Assembly (NCBI RefSeq): GCF_010671725.1
Contig: NZ_JAAHBU010000028.1
Span: forward strand, 1 to 47,035
Length of the DNA stretch: 47,035 nucleotides
Direction: 5' to 3'
Source of the DNA: Pseudomonas brassicae
GTDB lineage: Bacteria; Pseudomonadota; Gammaproteobacteria; Pseudomonadales; Pseudomonadaceae
Shown piece after piece: positions 10,505 through 21,100 of this stretch. Positions within the stretch are counted from its first letter, which is position 1, and each line of letters starts with the position of its first letter. The position numbers and the translations under genes were made by a program. The notes below the pieces were generated by a model. The model made no database searches. It worked only from the letters and a program-made list of their open reading frames with translations, and was not told the DNA's origin.

Positions 10505-11601
10505 ATGACCAAGCAAGTAGTGATTGTCGGCGGCGGGGTGATTGGCCTGCTGACCGCGTTCAACCTGGCGGCCGATGTCGAGCAGGTGGTGGTATGCGAC
10601 AAGGGCGCAGTCGGCCAGGAGTCCTCCTGGGCCGGAGGCGGGATCGTTTCGCCGCTGTACCCCTGGCGCTACAGCCCTGCGGTCACTGCGCTGGCGCATT
10701 GGTCGCAGGATTTCTATCCGCAGTTGGGCGCGCACCTGTTCAGCAGCACCGGGGTCGACCCGAGGTCCACACCACCGGGCTGTACTGGCTAGACCTGGAT
10801 GACGAGGCCCAGGCCTTGGCGTGGGCAGCGCGCGAGGGACGTCCACTGCGTGCGGTAGATATTGCCCAGGCTTATGCTGCGGTGCCCGTGCTGGCGCCTG
10901 GTTTCGAACGGGCCATCTACATGGCTGGCGTGGCCAACGTGCGCAACCCGCGCCTGGTCAAGTCGCTCAAGGCGGCGCTGCTGGCGCTGCCCAACGTCAC
11001 GTTGCGCGAGCACTGCGAGATCAGCGGCTTCAGCCGCGAGGGCGGGCGTATCACGGGTGTTGAAACGGCCGAGGGCCCGATCATGGCCGATCAGGTGGTA
11101 CTCACCGCAGGGGCCTGGAGCGGCGACCTGCTGCGCCCGTTGGGGCTGGATCTGCCGGTCGAGCCGGTCAAGGGGCAGATGATCCTGTTCAAGGGCGCGG
11201 ACGATTTTCTGCCGAGCATGGTGCTGGCCAAGGGGCGGTACGCGATCCCGCGGCGTGATGGGCACATTCTGGTGGGCAGTACGCTGGAGCATGCCGGCTA
11301 CGACAAGACGCCTACCGATGATGCGCTAGCGAGCCTGAAGGCGTCTGCCGTCGAGTTGCTGCCGGCGCTGGCAGATGCCACGCCGGTGGGGCATTGGGCG
11401 GGGCTGCGGCCGGGTTCGCCAGAGGGTGTGCCCTATATTGGCCAGGTGCCGGGGCATGCGGGGCTGTGGCTGAACTGCGGTCATTACCGCAACGGGCTGG
11501 TGCTGGCGCCGGCTTCGTGCCAGCTGTTTGCCGACCTGCTACTGGGGCGCGCACCGATCATCGACCCTGCGCCCTATGCGCCGGCCGGCCGGCTGAGCTG
11601 A
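10505..11601 (+). CDS. thiO: Glycine oxidase ThiO, frameshift
   Basis: ThiO is an FAD-dependent glycine oxidase that makes the iminoglycine precursor of the thiazole ring of thiamine. With one base restored it encodes 365 residues. The N-terminal dinucleotide-binding motif is VVIVGGGVIGLLTAFNLA, followed by SSWAGGGIVSPLYPW. The C-terminus contains HILVGSTLEHAG, HWAGLRPGSPEGVPYIG and the GHYRNGLVLAP motif of the DAO family. One G is missing near 10762 (GACCCGGAGGTC reads GACCCGAGGTC), which splits the frame. This is most likely a sequence error. It lies just after the pilin cluster and is followed by a REPIN. Confidence 0.92.
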
Positions 11602-11622
11602 CCGCGGGGCTGTGTTGCAGCC

Positions 11623-11692
11623 TTTCGCTGGCAAGCCACTCACCGGATGGTTGAACACTGCCTGACCTGTGGGAGCTGGCTTGCCAGCGAAG
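11623..11692. repeat. REP pair (REPIN-like), copy 1
   Basis: Two inverted copies of a Pseudomonas REP sequence lie between thiO and the PP0621-family gene. The left arm is TTCGCTGGCAAGCCA (11624-11638) and the right arm is TGTGGGAGCTGGCTTGCCAG, continuing to GCGAA (11668-11691). They are separated by about 30 bases. The same pair occurs at 42412-42495. Confidence 0.8.
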
Positions 11693-11698
11693 CGGCAT

Positions 11699-11935
11699 TC
11701 AGCCTTGACGACTATCTGCCGGCCCTTGCTCCAGGTGCGCCGGGCTGCAGAACCACAACTGCCCCCGGTGCAACGCGCGATCACTGGGCAGATGCACGCC
11801 GCAATGGGCGCACCGCACCATTTTCAGCGGGTCATCGAGGGGCGGGCGATTATCGGCGTTGGCGCTGGCCTTGAACTTGCGCCACAACCAGAACGCAGCG
11901 GCAATCAGGGCAATCCAGAAAAGTAGGCGAACCAT
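11699..11935 (-). CDS. PP0621 family small membrane protein
   Basis: This 78-residue protein has an N-terminal membrane segment (LLFWIALIAAAFWLW), a short polar linker and a C-terminal CxxC...C-x-x-H pattern (CAHCGVHLPSDRALHRGQLWFC) that could bind zinc. The arrangement matches the uncharacterised PP0621 family. The start ATG at 11935 precedes the hydrophobic segment, and upstream in-frame starts to 11983 would only add an unrelated tail. It follows bamD in the same direction but is separated from it by a terminator, so it is probably transcribed on its own. Its function is unknown. Confidence 0.8.
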   Translation of the reverse strand: MVRLLFWIALIAAAFWLWRKFKASANADNRPPLDDPLKMVRCAHCGVHLPSDRALHRGQLWFCSPAHLEQGPADSRQG

Positions 11936-11980
11936 GGTGTCCAGCTTTGTCGAATGAAGAGCCACCAGTTTAGGGCCTGG

Positions 11981-12012
11981 CAATAAAAAAGGGAGGCCCT
12001 TGGCCTCCCTTT
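11981..12012 (-). terminator. Terminator downstream of bamD
   Basis: Arms GGGAGGCC (11991-11998) and GGCCTCCC (12002-12009) form a hairpin that on the minus strand is followed by a T run (11990 downwards). It begins 20 bases after the bamD stop. The A-rich left flank gives the minus-strand T tract. Confidence 0.85.
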
Positions 12013-12031
12013 ATTGTTGCTGTCGCACGTA

Positions 12032-13054
12032 TCAGTCGAATACGCCAAAGGTCATGTAGCTGAACCACGAGCGGTCTTCGTTGTTGCCTTCGGCTTGGTG
12101 ATTCTGTTCTTCGATCACGTCGCCATTTTCATCTTTAGGCTGCAGTTCGTCGGGAATCGCGTCCTTGGCATCCTGATACTGCTTCTGCACGTCCTGGTTG
12201 GCGCGGGTTTCGCCCGGCGGCAGCGGCGTTGCAGTCTCGATCAGGCCCAAAGTGGCCTTGGACAGCCACGAGCGGTTGTCCGCTTCGTCCTGCTGGGGCA
12301 CGAACTGGCCATCGACCAGGCTCGGGTGATCAGGGTAGTTGAGCTTCAGGGTTTCCAGGCTGGTGGCCGCCAGGTCGTCCAGGTGCAGGCGCATGTAGGC
12401 TTCGGTCATCACCGCCAGGCCGTCGCCGACCGATGGGGTTTCCTGGAAGTTCTCCACCACGTAGCGACCACGGTTGGCGGCGGCTACATAGGCCTGACGG
12501 GTCAGGTAGTAGTCGGCCACGTGGATCTCGTAGGACGCCAGCAGGTTGCGCAGGTAGATCATGCGCTGCTTGGCGTCTGGCGCGTAGCGGCTGTTGGGGA
12601 AGCGGCTGGTGAGCTGGGCGAACTCGTTGTACGAGTCACGCGCTGCGCCCGGGTCACGCTTGGTCATGTCCAGCGGCAGGAAGCGCGCCAGCAGGCCGCG
12701 GTCCTGGTCGAACGAGGTCAGGCCCTTGAGGTAGTAGGCGTAGTCGACGTTCGGGTGCTGCGGGTGCAGGCGGATGAACCGCTCGGCAGCCGACTTGGCA
12801 GCCTCTGGCTCGGCGTTCTTGTAGTTCGCGAAGATCAGCTCCAACTGCGCCTGGTCGGCATAGCGGCCGAACGGGTAGCGCGATTCCAGCGCCTTGAGCT
12901 TGGCGGTGGCGCTGGTATAGCTGTGGTTGTCCAGGTCGGCCTGCGCCTGCTGGTACAGCTCGGTTTCGCTGAGGTTTTCGTCGACGACTTCCTTCGAAGA
13001 ACAAGCAGCAGTGAGTCCGAGGATGGCGATCAGCAGCAGGTGTTTCACTTGCAT
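12032..13054 (-). CDS. bamD: Outer membrane assembly lipoprotein BamD
   Basis: BamD is the essential lipoprotein of the BAM complex that inserts beta-barrel proteins into the outer membrane. The 340-residue product has a signal peptide ending in the lipobox LTAAC with Cys18 as the lipidation site. TPR-like repeats follow ([65 protein letters not shown]). The protein is longer than E. coli BamD (245 residues) because of a polar C-terminal tail, as in other pseudomonads. The start at 13054 places the signal peptide at the N-terminus, and the longer open frame upstream reads through rluD and is spurious. The gene is divergent from rluD. Confidence 0.96.
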   Translation of the reverse strand: MQVKHLLLIAILGLTAACSSKEVVDENLSETELYQQAQADLDNHSYTSATAKLKALESRYPFGRYADQAQLELIFANYKNAEPEAAKSAAERFIRLHPQHPNVDYAYYLKGLTSFDQDRGLLARFLPLDMTKRDPGAARDSYNEFAQLTSRFPNSRYAPDAKQRMIYLRNLLASYEIHVADYYLTRQAYVAAANRGRYVVENFQETPSVGDGLAVMTEAYMRLHLDDLAATSLETLKLNYPDHPSLVDGQFVPQQDEADNRSWLSKATLGLIETATPLPPGETRANQDVQKQYQDAKDAIPDELQPKDENGDVIEEQNHQAEGNNEDRSWFSYMTFGVFD

Positions 13055-13205
13055 GGCGGCTTGCGTCCCTATGACGGCTGCTGTCTTGGGCGAGGCCGTC
13101 CTGTTATGATGAGCACCCCGGTTGGAACCCTCGGGGCAAAAGACGCCGTATTTAACCACAAGCGTGCAGCTGAAACCAAAGGCTGTGCCTCCGCCTGATT
13201 CGAGC

Positions 13206-14167
13206 ATGTCCGAGAAAATTGAACTTCGCGCAGAGGTACCGTCCGAATTGGGCGGGCAACGCCTCGACCAAGTCGCTGCCCAACTGTTTGCCGAGCACTC
13301 ACGCTCGCGCCTGTCCGCCTGGATCAAAGAAGGCCTACTGACCGTCGACGGCAACGTCGTGCGTCCTCGCGACATCGTCCATGGCGTGCACTGCTGGCGC
13401 TGGATGCCGAGCAGGAAGCCCAGGGCGAGTGGGTGGCGCAGGACATCGAACTGGATATCGTCTACGAAGACGACCACATCCTGGTCATCAACAAGCCGGC
13501 CGGGCTTGTGGTACACCCGGCGGCGGGGCATGCAGACGGCACCCTGCTCAACGCGCTGCTGCACCACGTGCCCGACATCATCAACGTGCCGCGCGCCGGT
13601 ATCGTGCACCGCCTCGACAAGGACACCACCGGTCTGATGGTGGTGGCCAAGACCATCCAGGCGCAGACCCAGCTGGTTTCGCAGTTGCAAAGCCGCAGTG
13701 TCAGCCGCATCTATGAGTGCATCGTGATTGGTGTGGTCACCGCCGGCGGCAAGATCAACGCCCCGATCGGCCGCCACGGCCAGCAGCGCCAGCGCATGGC
13801 GGTGATGGAAGGTGGCAAGCAGGCCGTCAGCCACTACCGTGTGCTCGAACGTTTCCGTTCGCACACCCACGTGCGCGTCAAGCTGGAAACCGGGCGTACC
13901 CACCAGATCCGCGTGCACATGGCCCACGTCAACTTCCCGTTGGTCGGCGACCCGGTGTATGGCGGGCGCTTCCGTATTCCGCCAGCGGCCAGCGTGACCA
14001 TGGTCGAAGCGCTCAAGACCTTCCCGCGCCAGGCCCTGCACGCACGTTTCCTGGAGCTGGACCACCCGGTAACCGGCGAGCGCATGGGCTGGGAATCGTC
14101 GCTGCCGGATGACTTCGTCTGGCTGCTGTCGCTGCTCAAGCAGGACCGCGAGGCTTTCGTCGGATGA
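13206..14167 (+). CDS. rluD: 23S rRNA pseudouridine synthase RluD, frameshift
   Basis: RluD makes pseudouridines 1911, 1915 and 1917 in helix 69 of 23S rRNA. With one base restored it has 320 residues: an N-terminal S4-like RNA-binding domain ([30 protein letters not shown]) and a catalytic domain with the [15 protein letters not shown] motif, in which the catalytic Asp is about residue 138. [14 protein letters not shown] and GDPVYGG follow. One G is missing near 13386 (CATGGCGGTGCA reads CATGGCGTGCA). This is probably a sequence error. A TATGAT -10-like hexamer lies at 13105-13110. The stop overlaps the pgeF ATG by 4 bases. Confidence 0.94.
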
Positions 14168-14903
14168 GCACCCTGACGCCCGACCTGCTGATCCCCGACT
14201 GGCCCGTGCCAGCCTGGGTCAAGGCGTGCGTCACCACCCGGGGCGGGGGCGTCAGCCTGGCGCCCTACCAGGCGCTGAACCTGGGCGATCATGTCGGCGA
14301 TGCGCCGGCGGCGGTGGCCGAGAACCGTCGACGCCTGACCGATACCTTCGCCGTCCAGCCTGCCTGGCTCAAACAGGTTCACGGGCTGGCGGTCGCGCAC
14401 GCCGACCCGGCGCTGATCGCCGAGGCGGATGCCAGCTGGACGGCGACCCCCGGCATCGCGTGCACGGTGATGACTGCCGATTGCCTGCCCGTGCTGTTCT
14501 GCGACCGTGCCGGCAGCCGTGTGGCTGCGGCGCATGCCGGCTGGCGCGGGTTGTCGGTGGTGTGCTGGAGGCGACGCTGGACAGCCTGGGCGTGCCGGCG
14601 CAGGAGGTATTGGTGTGGCTGGGCCCGGCCATTGGCCCGCAGGCCTTTGAAGTGGGTGGCGAAGTGCGCGATGCGTTCACGACCGTTCATCCGGAAAGTG
14701 CCTGTGCCTTCATACCGGGCGCCCAACCGGGCAAGTTCCTGGCCGACATCTATGCCCTGGCGCGCATTCGCCTGGCGGCACGTGGCGTCACGGCTGTGTA
14801 TGGGGGTGGCCTGTGCACGGTCACCGACCCTCGCTTCTATTCCTTTCGCCGCAGCCCCGTCACCGGGCGCATGGCCTCGCTGGTCTGGCTCGCCGCGCGC
14901 TGA
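14164..14903 (+). CDS. pgeF: Peptidoglycan editing factor PgeF (YfiH family), frameshift
   Basis: The YfiH/PgeF family is a laccase-domain family of multi-copper-oxidase-unrelated enzymes reported to act on purine nucleosides and to keep aberrant L-Ser out of peptidoglycan stems. With one base restored the protein has 246 residues and the family motifs: [37 protein letters not shown] and the C-terminal [13 protein letters not shown]. The metal ligands His and Cys are in KQVHG, ADCLP and AHAGWR. One G is missing near 14556 (TCGGGTGGT reads TCGGTGGT), which breaks the frame just after HAGWRGL. The ATG overlaps the rluD stop. rluD-pgeF-clpB is a conserved order. Confidence 0.92.
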
Positions 14904-14923
14904 CCTGGATCAAGCCCGCTACG

Positions 14924-14953
14924 CTTGAATCTTCCACAATCACCCTTATCTAT
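14924..14953 (+). promoter_or_regulatory. Sigma-32-like heat-shock promoter of clpB
   Basis: A perfect -35 element CTTGAA (14924-14929) is followed after 13 bases by CCCTTATCTAT, which resembles the sigma-32 -10 element CCCCATnTA. It lies about 75-105 bases before the clpB ATG. The -35 match and the heat-shock gene downstream support the call. The -10 match is partial. Confidence 0.7.
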
Positions 14954-15028
14954 AGGGGTATCTCAGGCAGGTTTTTCTTCATCAGGTGTGTCCATCGCTC
15001 CGGCCTGCCCATTAAAGGAAGGTAAGTT

Positions 15029-17592
15029 ATGCGAATAGACCGTTTGACCAGCAAGCTGCAACTGGCGTTATCCGACTCTCAATCCCTCGCGGTGGGCATG
15101 GACCACCCGGCGATCGAGCCTGCGCACCTCTTGCAGGCGCTGATCGACCAGCAGGGTGGCTCGATCAAGCCCCTGCTCATGCAGGTGGGCTTCGACGTCA
15201 ACAGCCTGCGCAAGGCATTGGGCAAAGAACTCGACCAGTTGCCAAAAATCCAGAACCCTACCGGCGACGTGAACATGTCGCAGGACCTGGCGCGCCTGCT
15301 CAACCAGGCTGACCGCCTGGCCCAGCAGAAGGGCGACCAGTTCATCTCCAGCGAGCTCGTGCTGCTGGCGGCCATGGACGAAAACAGCAAACTGGGCAAG
15401 TTGCTGTTGAGCCAGGGCGTAAGCAAGAAAGCCCTGGAAAATGCCATCAGCAACTTGCGCGGCGGCGAAGCGGTGAATGACCCCAACGCCGAAGAGTCGC
15501 GCCAGGCCCTGGACAAGTACACCGTCGACCTCACCAAGCGTGCCGAAGACGGCAAGCTCGACCCGGTGATCGGGCGTGACGACGAAATCCGCCGCACCAT
15601 CCAGGTACTGCAACGGCGTACCAAGAACAACCCGGTGCTGATCGGTGAGCCTGGCGTGGGCAAGACCGCCATCGCCGAAGGCCTGGCCCAGCGCATCATC
15701 AATGGCGAAGTGCCGGATGGCCTCAAGGGCAAGCGCCTGCTGTCGCTGGACATGGGCGCACTGATTGCCGGTGCCAAGTTCCGCGGCGAGTTCGAAGAGC
15801 GCCTCAAAGGCCTGCTCAACGAGCTGTCCAAGCAGGAAGGCCAGATCATCCTGTTCATCGACGAGCTGCACACCATGGTCGGCGCCGGCAAGGGCGAAGG
15901 TTCGATGGATGCCGGCAACATGCTCAAGCCTGCGCTGGCGCGCGGTGAGCTGCACTGTGTCGGTGCCACCACGCTGAACGAGTACCGCCAGTACATCGAG
16001 AAGGATGCGGCGCTCGAACGTCGTTTCCAGAAGGTGCTGGTGGAAGAGCCCAGCGAGGAAGACACCATCGCCATCCTGCGTGGCCTCAAGGAGCGTTACG
16101 AGGTGCACCACAAGGTTGCGATCACCGACGGCGCGATCATTGCCGCGGCCAAGCTGAGCCACCGCTACATCACCGATCGTCAATTACCCGACAAGGCCAT
16201 CGACCTGATCGACGAGGCGGCCAGCCGCATCCGCATGGAGATCGACTCCAAGCCTGAGGTGCTCGACCGTCTGGAGCGCCGCCTGATCCAGTTGAAGGTG
16301 GAATCCCAGGCCTTGAAGAAAGAAGACGACGAGGCTGCGCTCAAGCGCCTGGAAAAGCTGACCGAAGAAATCGTCCGGCTGGAGCGTGAGTACTCCGACC
16401 TGGAAGAAATCTGGACCTCGGAAAAGGCCGAAGTGCAGGGCTCTGCGCAGATCCAGCAAAAGATCGAGCAGTCCCGCCAGGAGCTCGAAGCCGCCCGCCG
16501 CAAGGGTGACCTCAGCCGCATGGCCGAGCTGCAGTACGGGGTGATCCCGGACCTGGAGCGCAGCCTGCAGATGGTCGACCAGCACGGCAAGGCCGAGAAC
16601 CAGTTGCTGCGCAACAAGGTGACCGAGGAAGAAATTGCCGAAGTGGTGTCCAAGTGGACCGGTATTCCGGTGGCCAAGATGCTCGAAGGCGAACGCGAAA
16701 AACTGCTGCAGATGGAAAGCCTGCTGCACAAGCGCGTGATCGGCCAGGAAGAGGCCGTGGTGGCCGTGGCCAACGCTGTACGCCGCTCGCGTGCCGGGTT
16801 GTCCGACCCTGATCGTCCGAGCGGTTCGTTCATGTTCCTCGGCCCCACCGGTGTGGGCAAGACCGAGCTGTGCAAGGCGCTGGCCGAGTTCCTGTTCGAC
16901 ACCGAAGAGGCCATGGTGCGCATCGACATGTCCGAGTTCATGGAGAAACATTCCGTGGCACGGCTGATTGGTGCACCACCAGGCTACGTGGGTTACGAAG
17001 AGGGTGGCTACCTGACCGAGGCGGTACGCCGCAAGCCGTATGCGGTGGTGCTGCTGGATGAGGTCGAGAAGGCCCACCCGGATGTGTTCAACGTGTTGCT
17101 GCAGGTGCTTGAAGATGGCCGCCTGACCGACAGCCACGGGCGCACGGTGGATTTTCGCAACACTGTGATCGTGATGACCTCCAACCTGGGCTCGGCGCAG
17201 ATCCAGGAACTGGCAGGTGATCGCGAAGCGCAACGGGCAGCGGTGATGGACGCCGTGGGTTCGCACTTCCGCCCCGAGTTCATCAACCGTATCGACGAAG
17301 TGGTGGTGTTCGAGCCGCTGGGTCGCGACCAGATTGCCGGTATCACCCAGATCCAGCTGTCGCGTCTGCTCAGCCGTCTGGCCGAGCGCGAGCTGAGCCT
17401 GGAGCTGAGCCCCGAGGCGTTGGATAAGCTGATCGCGGTCGGTTACGACCCGGTATATGGTGCGCGGCCGCTGAAACGGGCAATCCAGCGCTGATCGAGA
17501 ACCCGTTGGCGCAACTGATCCTGTCCGGACGCTTCATCCCGGGTACCCGCATTACCGCCAAGCTGGAGGGCGACGAGATCGTCTTTGCCTGA
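15029..17592 (+). CDS. clpB: ATP-dependent disaggregase ClpB, frameshift near the 3' end
   Basis: ClpB is the heat-shock AAA+ chaperone that, with DnaK, extracts and refolds proteins from aggregates. With one base restored it has 854 residues: the N-domain (two Clp_N repeats), AAA-1 with Walker A GEPGVGKT near residue 206, a coiled-coil M-domain (about 400-530, rich in Glu/Lys/Leu) and AAA-2 with Walker A GPTGVGKT near residue 605. The C-terminal ending is [14 protein letters not shown]. One C is missing near 17490 (CAGCGCCTGATC reads CAGCGCTGATC), which otherwise ends the protein about 33 residues early. An AGGAAGGT site precedes the ATG. A sigma-32-like promoter lies upstream and a terminator downstream. 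Confidence 0.96.
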
Positions 17593-17611
17593 GTTTTCGG
17601 CGGCTTACGTC

Positions 17612-17639
17612 AAGGCCTCGAATTTCGAGGCCTTTTTTC
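17612..17639 (+). terminator. Rho-independent terminator of clpB
   Basis: The arms AAGGCCTCG and CGAGGCCTT (17612-17634) form a stable hairpin followed by a run of six T. It begins 19 bases after the restored clpB stop codon. Confidence 0.9.
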
Positions 17640-17761
17640 TTTGCATTTTGCGCTGACTGCTTGTAAAGTGCGCCCCGCTGTATGTCACCCCGCAGGTTTC
17701 CGGCAGAAGTGGGAATCTGAAAAAAAAGTTGCAAATCAGTGTGTTGAATGCAAATTAAGGG

Positions 17762-17796
17762 TTGACAAGGGTTTTGAAAATTGTAAAATAGCGCGC
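17762..17796 (+). promoter_or_regulatory. Strong sigma-70 promoter for the tRNA pair, GC-rich discriminator
   Basis: A consensus TTGACA (17762-17767) is followed by a 16-base spacer and TAAAAT (17784-17789). The GCGCGCC stretch just after it is the kind of GC-rich discriminator seen at stable-RNA promoters under stringent control. It lies about 100 bases before tRNA-Asn. The rest of the 17640-17896 gap is AT-rich and holds no credible gene. Confidence 0.8.
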
Positions 17797-17896
17797 CTCA
17801 GAGACATGAACGCAGCGATGCACAAGGTCGAAGGGTTCGAAGCAGTAGTGATACGGTTTTCGAAATTGCAGCACTGTAGTAATTGAAATTGATAGT

Positions 17897-17972
17897 TCCG
17901 CGATAGCTCAGTCGGTAGAGCAAATGACTGTTAATCATTGGGTCCCAGGTTCGAGTCCTGGTCGCGGAGCCA
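17897..17972 (+). tRNA. tRNA-Asn (GTT)
   Basis: The 76-base cloverleaf has acceptor arms TCCGCGA and TCGCGGA, D-loop AGCTCAGTCGGTAGAGC, anticodon GTT in the loop CTGTTAA, T-loop GGTTCGAGTCC, and an encoded 3' GCCA. It is the first of two tRNA genes behind the promoter at 17762. Confidence 0.97.
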
Positions 17973-17982
17973 AATTTCAAAC

Positions 17983-18058
17983 CGGGGTATAGCGCAGTCC
18001 GGTAGCGCGCTGCTTTGGGAGCAGGATGTCAGGAGTTCGAATCCCCTTACCCCGACCA
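17983..18058 (+). tRNA. tRNA-Pro (TGG)
   Basis: The cloverleaf has acceptor arms CGGGGTA and TACCCCG, anticodon TGG in the loop CTTTGGGAG, T-loop GAGTTCGAATCC and an encoded 3' ACCA. It starts 10 bases after tRNA-Asn and is followed by a terminator, so the two form one transcription unit. Confidence 0.97.
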
Positions 18059-18068
18059 TCTTCAGAAA

Positions 18069-18098
18069 AAAGGCACCTTGTAAAAGGTGCCTTTTTTT
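18069..18098 (+). terminator. Terminator of the tRNA-Asn/tRNA-Pro unit
   Basis: AAAGGCACC and GGTGCCTTT arms enclose a short A/T loop and are followed by T residues (to about 18098). The hairpin begins 11 bases after tRNA-Pro. The A run on its left makes it able to act on the minus strand too, where the toxin gene ends at 18139. Confidence 0.88.
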
Positions 18099-18138
18099 CG
18101 TCTCGGGTTTTTGCTGCCAGCCTTGTCAGCCTTGGCCT

Positions 18139-21100
18139 TCAGCGCGTGTGCAGCCAACTGCCGGTCGAGCCAATCCCCAGCAACGCCTGCAACGGGCTGT
18201 AGCTGCGCGCACCGTCCTTGAGCATGAAGCGCAACTGCAACAGCGCCTGCTCGCTGAAGTACAGCTCGCCTCGGGCTAGCCGCCCCAGCGCACGGTACTG
18301 CCGGAGCGCCGGCAGTTCGCGCTCGATCACGTCATTGAACACGCCCGGCCCGGTCACATGATAGATGCGGCGGCCGTACTGGCTCATTTCCTCTTCAGTG
18401 TTGAGGTAGTCATAGGGGCGGGCGCGGTACAGGTCACGGTTGGCCATGAAACGTCGCAGGCTCTCTTCGCTGATGCGGTCGAGCAATGGATTGTCGGGCA
18501 GCGAGCCGAAGTTGCTGTTGTTGAAGTCGGCCAGCATGCCCAGGCGCTGATGATGCACCAGGTTGTTGAGCAACAACTCACCCGGGCGCGCATGCAGCTG
18601 CACATCGCCCATGCCGGGGCTATCCCCGATCGGTGTGCGCACGAAGTCATCCACGTCCATGTAGATACCGCCCTCGAAGCGCAGCAACTGATAACGCAGG
18701 ATATCCACTGCACTGGCATAGTTGTGGCCGTCGCCCAGGCTGGCCGCACGAAACTGGTTGTAGAACGGCCCCGCCTTGAACTGAGAGAAGAACGGTGCAT
18801 CCTCGAGCAGGTGCACGTGCAGGCACGACGGGCGCCCGGCCAGTCGGGCAAGGGTGCGCTCCAGCTCCTGTGCGTCGCTGATCGACAGGTACAAGTGGGT
18901 AGCGAACGGATCGCTGCCGTCTGCCGCCATCGTGGCATTGTTGATGACGCGCCGGATAAAGCGTGCCGGCATGTGTCGGCCGATCCAGATGCTGTGCAGC
19001 TTGCGTGGGATCGCCAGTGCTCCAGTACGGTCCAACGCTGCAAGCTGCAGCGGCATTCGTGCATGCAGGCCCATTTCGCCCAGGGCGCGTTCCATGTCTT
19101 GTACAGAAGGTTTGGGCACCGGATTGCGCGCGTCCAGGCGCAGGAACGTCTTGCCGTCTGGCCCCACTCGAAACGCCTCGCCGTCGCTGTTGCGCCAGCT
19201 GTCGGTATCGATGTCGTACCGCACCTGCTGCGAGTAGCCCTCGGCGTCGATCATGTAGGTGCGCACCGGGTGGCTGCCAAACGGCTCGCGCACCTGTACC
19301 CCACGCAGTACGCCCGTGTTGCCTGTGCTCGGGCCGGGTTCGACAGGCTCGAACTCGCTCATCGAGAGCAGGCGGGCCTGGGTGGTATCCAGATCATCCA
19401 GCGGCACATGCACTTCATCGTACAGCCATGCGCCTGCGCCAATGTCCTCAAGCGTGGCCTGACCGCGCAGGTGCTGCATCAGAAAATCTTCGGGCATGCC
19501 CTCACGGCTCAAGGTAAAGCGCGTGTTGTATTGCAGATTGTGGCGTAGCGAAGCCACGCTCAGGCCTTCTGCATCAATTTCATAAGCGGCGTAGGGCCCG
19601 GCGAACTGCGCCTGGGCAAACGCCCGGGCACCGTCGCGGCTGGCGAAGGCGCGCAGCATGCGCCCCGGCATCATCTTGCGTGCCCAACTGAAGGTGCGCG
19701 TGGGTGCGAAGCCGTCATGCAGGCTGCGCGCAGGGTTTTCGGTGCGTGCGATCTCGCGTACCACGTACAGGCGGTGATAGTCACTGCGCTCGATCATGCC
19801 CAGGCGGTTGAAGCGTTCACCGGCGCGCAACATCGGTGTTGCATCGGCCAGCGGTGCGGTGTCGGCACCTTCTGCCGCACCCAGTGGCGCCAGCTCCAGG
19901 TCGCGCTCCAGCGGTGGGCCGGGTAGCGCTTCTAGCTCCCCAGCCTCGCTGGAAAAGGCAAAAGGCAGGCTGAAGGCGACGATGATTGCACTTTCCACTG
20001 CATTGATGATGGCTTCGCGGCGTTTCTGTGCCGTGGTGGCATGCATGGCCTCGCGGCTGTTGAGCACCACATTGGTCACGCCGGCACCGATCACCGCCAG
20101 TGCCAGTGGCCAACTGAGCGGGGCGGCGGGAGAGGCAAGCTTGATAAAGGCGCCCAGGTAGCCAATCCACAGTTGTGCACGCAAGTGTGCATTGGACTCC
20201 AGCAGCACCTGCGCCTGGTGTTCCATCTGGGCCTTGGCCTTGTCCCGCAGGTAGTAGAAACCGTCGCCTTCGATATGCTCGGTGTACTGCAGCAGCAGGC
20301 CAAGGTGCTGCGTGTTGGGGTCGTCGCTGACCTGATCGAACAGCGCAGCGAGGGCGTCCAGTTGGTAGCGCTCCAGTTTGGCAAAGGCGGTGAAGTGCTT
20401 GAGCATCGCCTGGCGGCTGGTTTTGTCGGCCAGTTGTTGTCGCACCCAGCGGTACAGCATGGTGATGTCGTCGAACGCCTGCAGGCTCGGGGTCTCGCCT
20501 GGCAGGTAAAGCACCTGGCGGCCGTGGGCATTGCTCAGGCGCAGCACGTCCTGGGCGCTGAAGGTGCCGAGGTTGAAGGTGTACAGCGCGACCTGTCCCT
20601 GGGCAGGTGACGGCAGGCCCAGCGCGGCCACGGTCAGCGGGCCGTTCAGCCGCCCGGCCAGGCCTTGCTCGATCATCTGCAGGTCATCCGCGCTCAGCTG
20701 TCTGGCTGCCCTGGCCTTGCGCACCTCGGCCAGCAGGCGGGCCCTGCCCAACCGGATGAAATCATCGCCCTGATGCTGCCAGAACGCGCGCAGCGTGTCG
20801 GTGTAGCGGGTGGCAAAGTCGATGGCCCAGAAATCCCGTGCGACATCTGCCGCCAGCATCCTCACTTCATTGTGTTGATCGAACAGCCCATGGTTCGGGC
20901 CATCGGTATAGAAGCCGCCCATCACCTGCAGGTTATCGAGGCTGTCCTGGTCGCTGACGGCAAAGCGCTGCAGCATCAGTTCAACAAAGGTCAGCGATTG
21001 CAGCGGCGGGCCGCGGTGCTCCCAGCCGGTGTAGCTGTACGGGCTGCTGACGGCACTGTCGAAGCGGTGCCACCACAGGGTGTCCGGGTCCAGTTGCCTG

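Noticed and set aside
12032..14065. One 677-codon minus-strand frame joining bamD to sequence across rluD
   Set aside because: Only the part from 13054 is BamD with its lipoprotein signal peptide; the upstream extension is antisense to rluD.
10505..17592. thiO, rluD, pgeF and clpB as true pseudogenes
   Set aside because: Each has one missing homopolymer base and a fully conserved remainder; several are important housekeeping genes, so an error in the sequence is more likely.
17641..17886. An 81-codon frame between clpB and the tRNA genes
   Set aside because: It overlaps the tRNA promoter and has no ribosome-binding site or family match.
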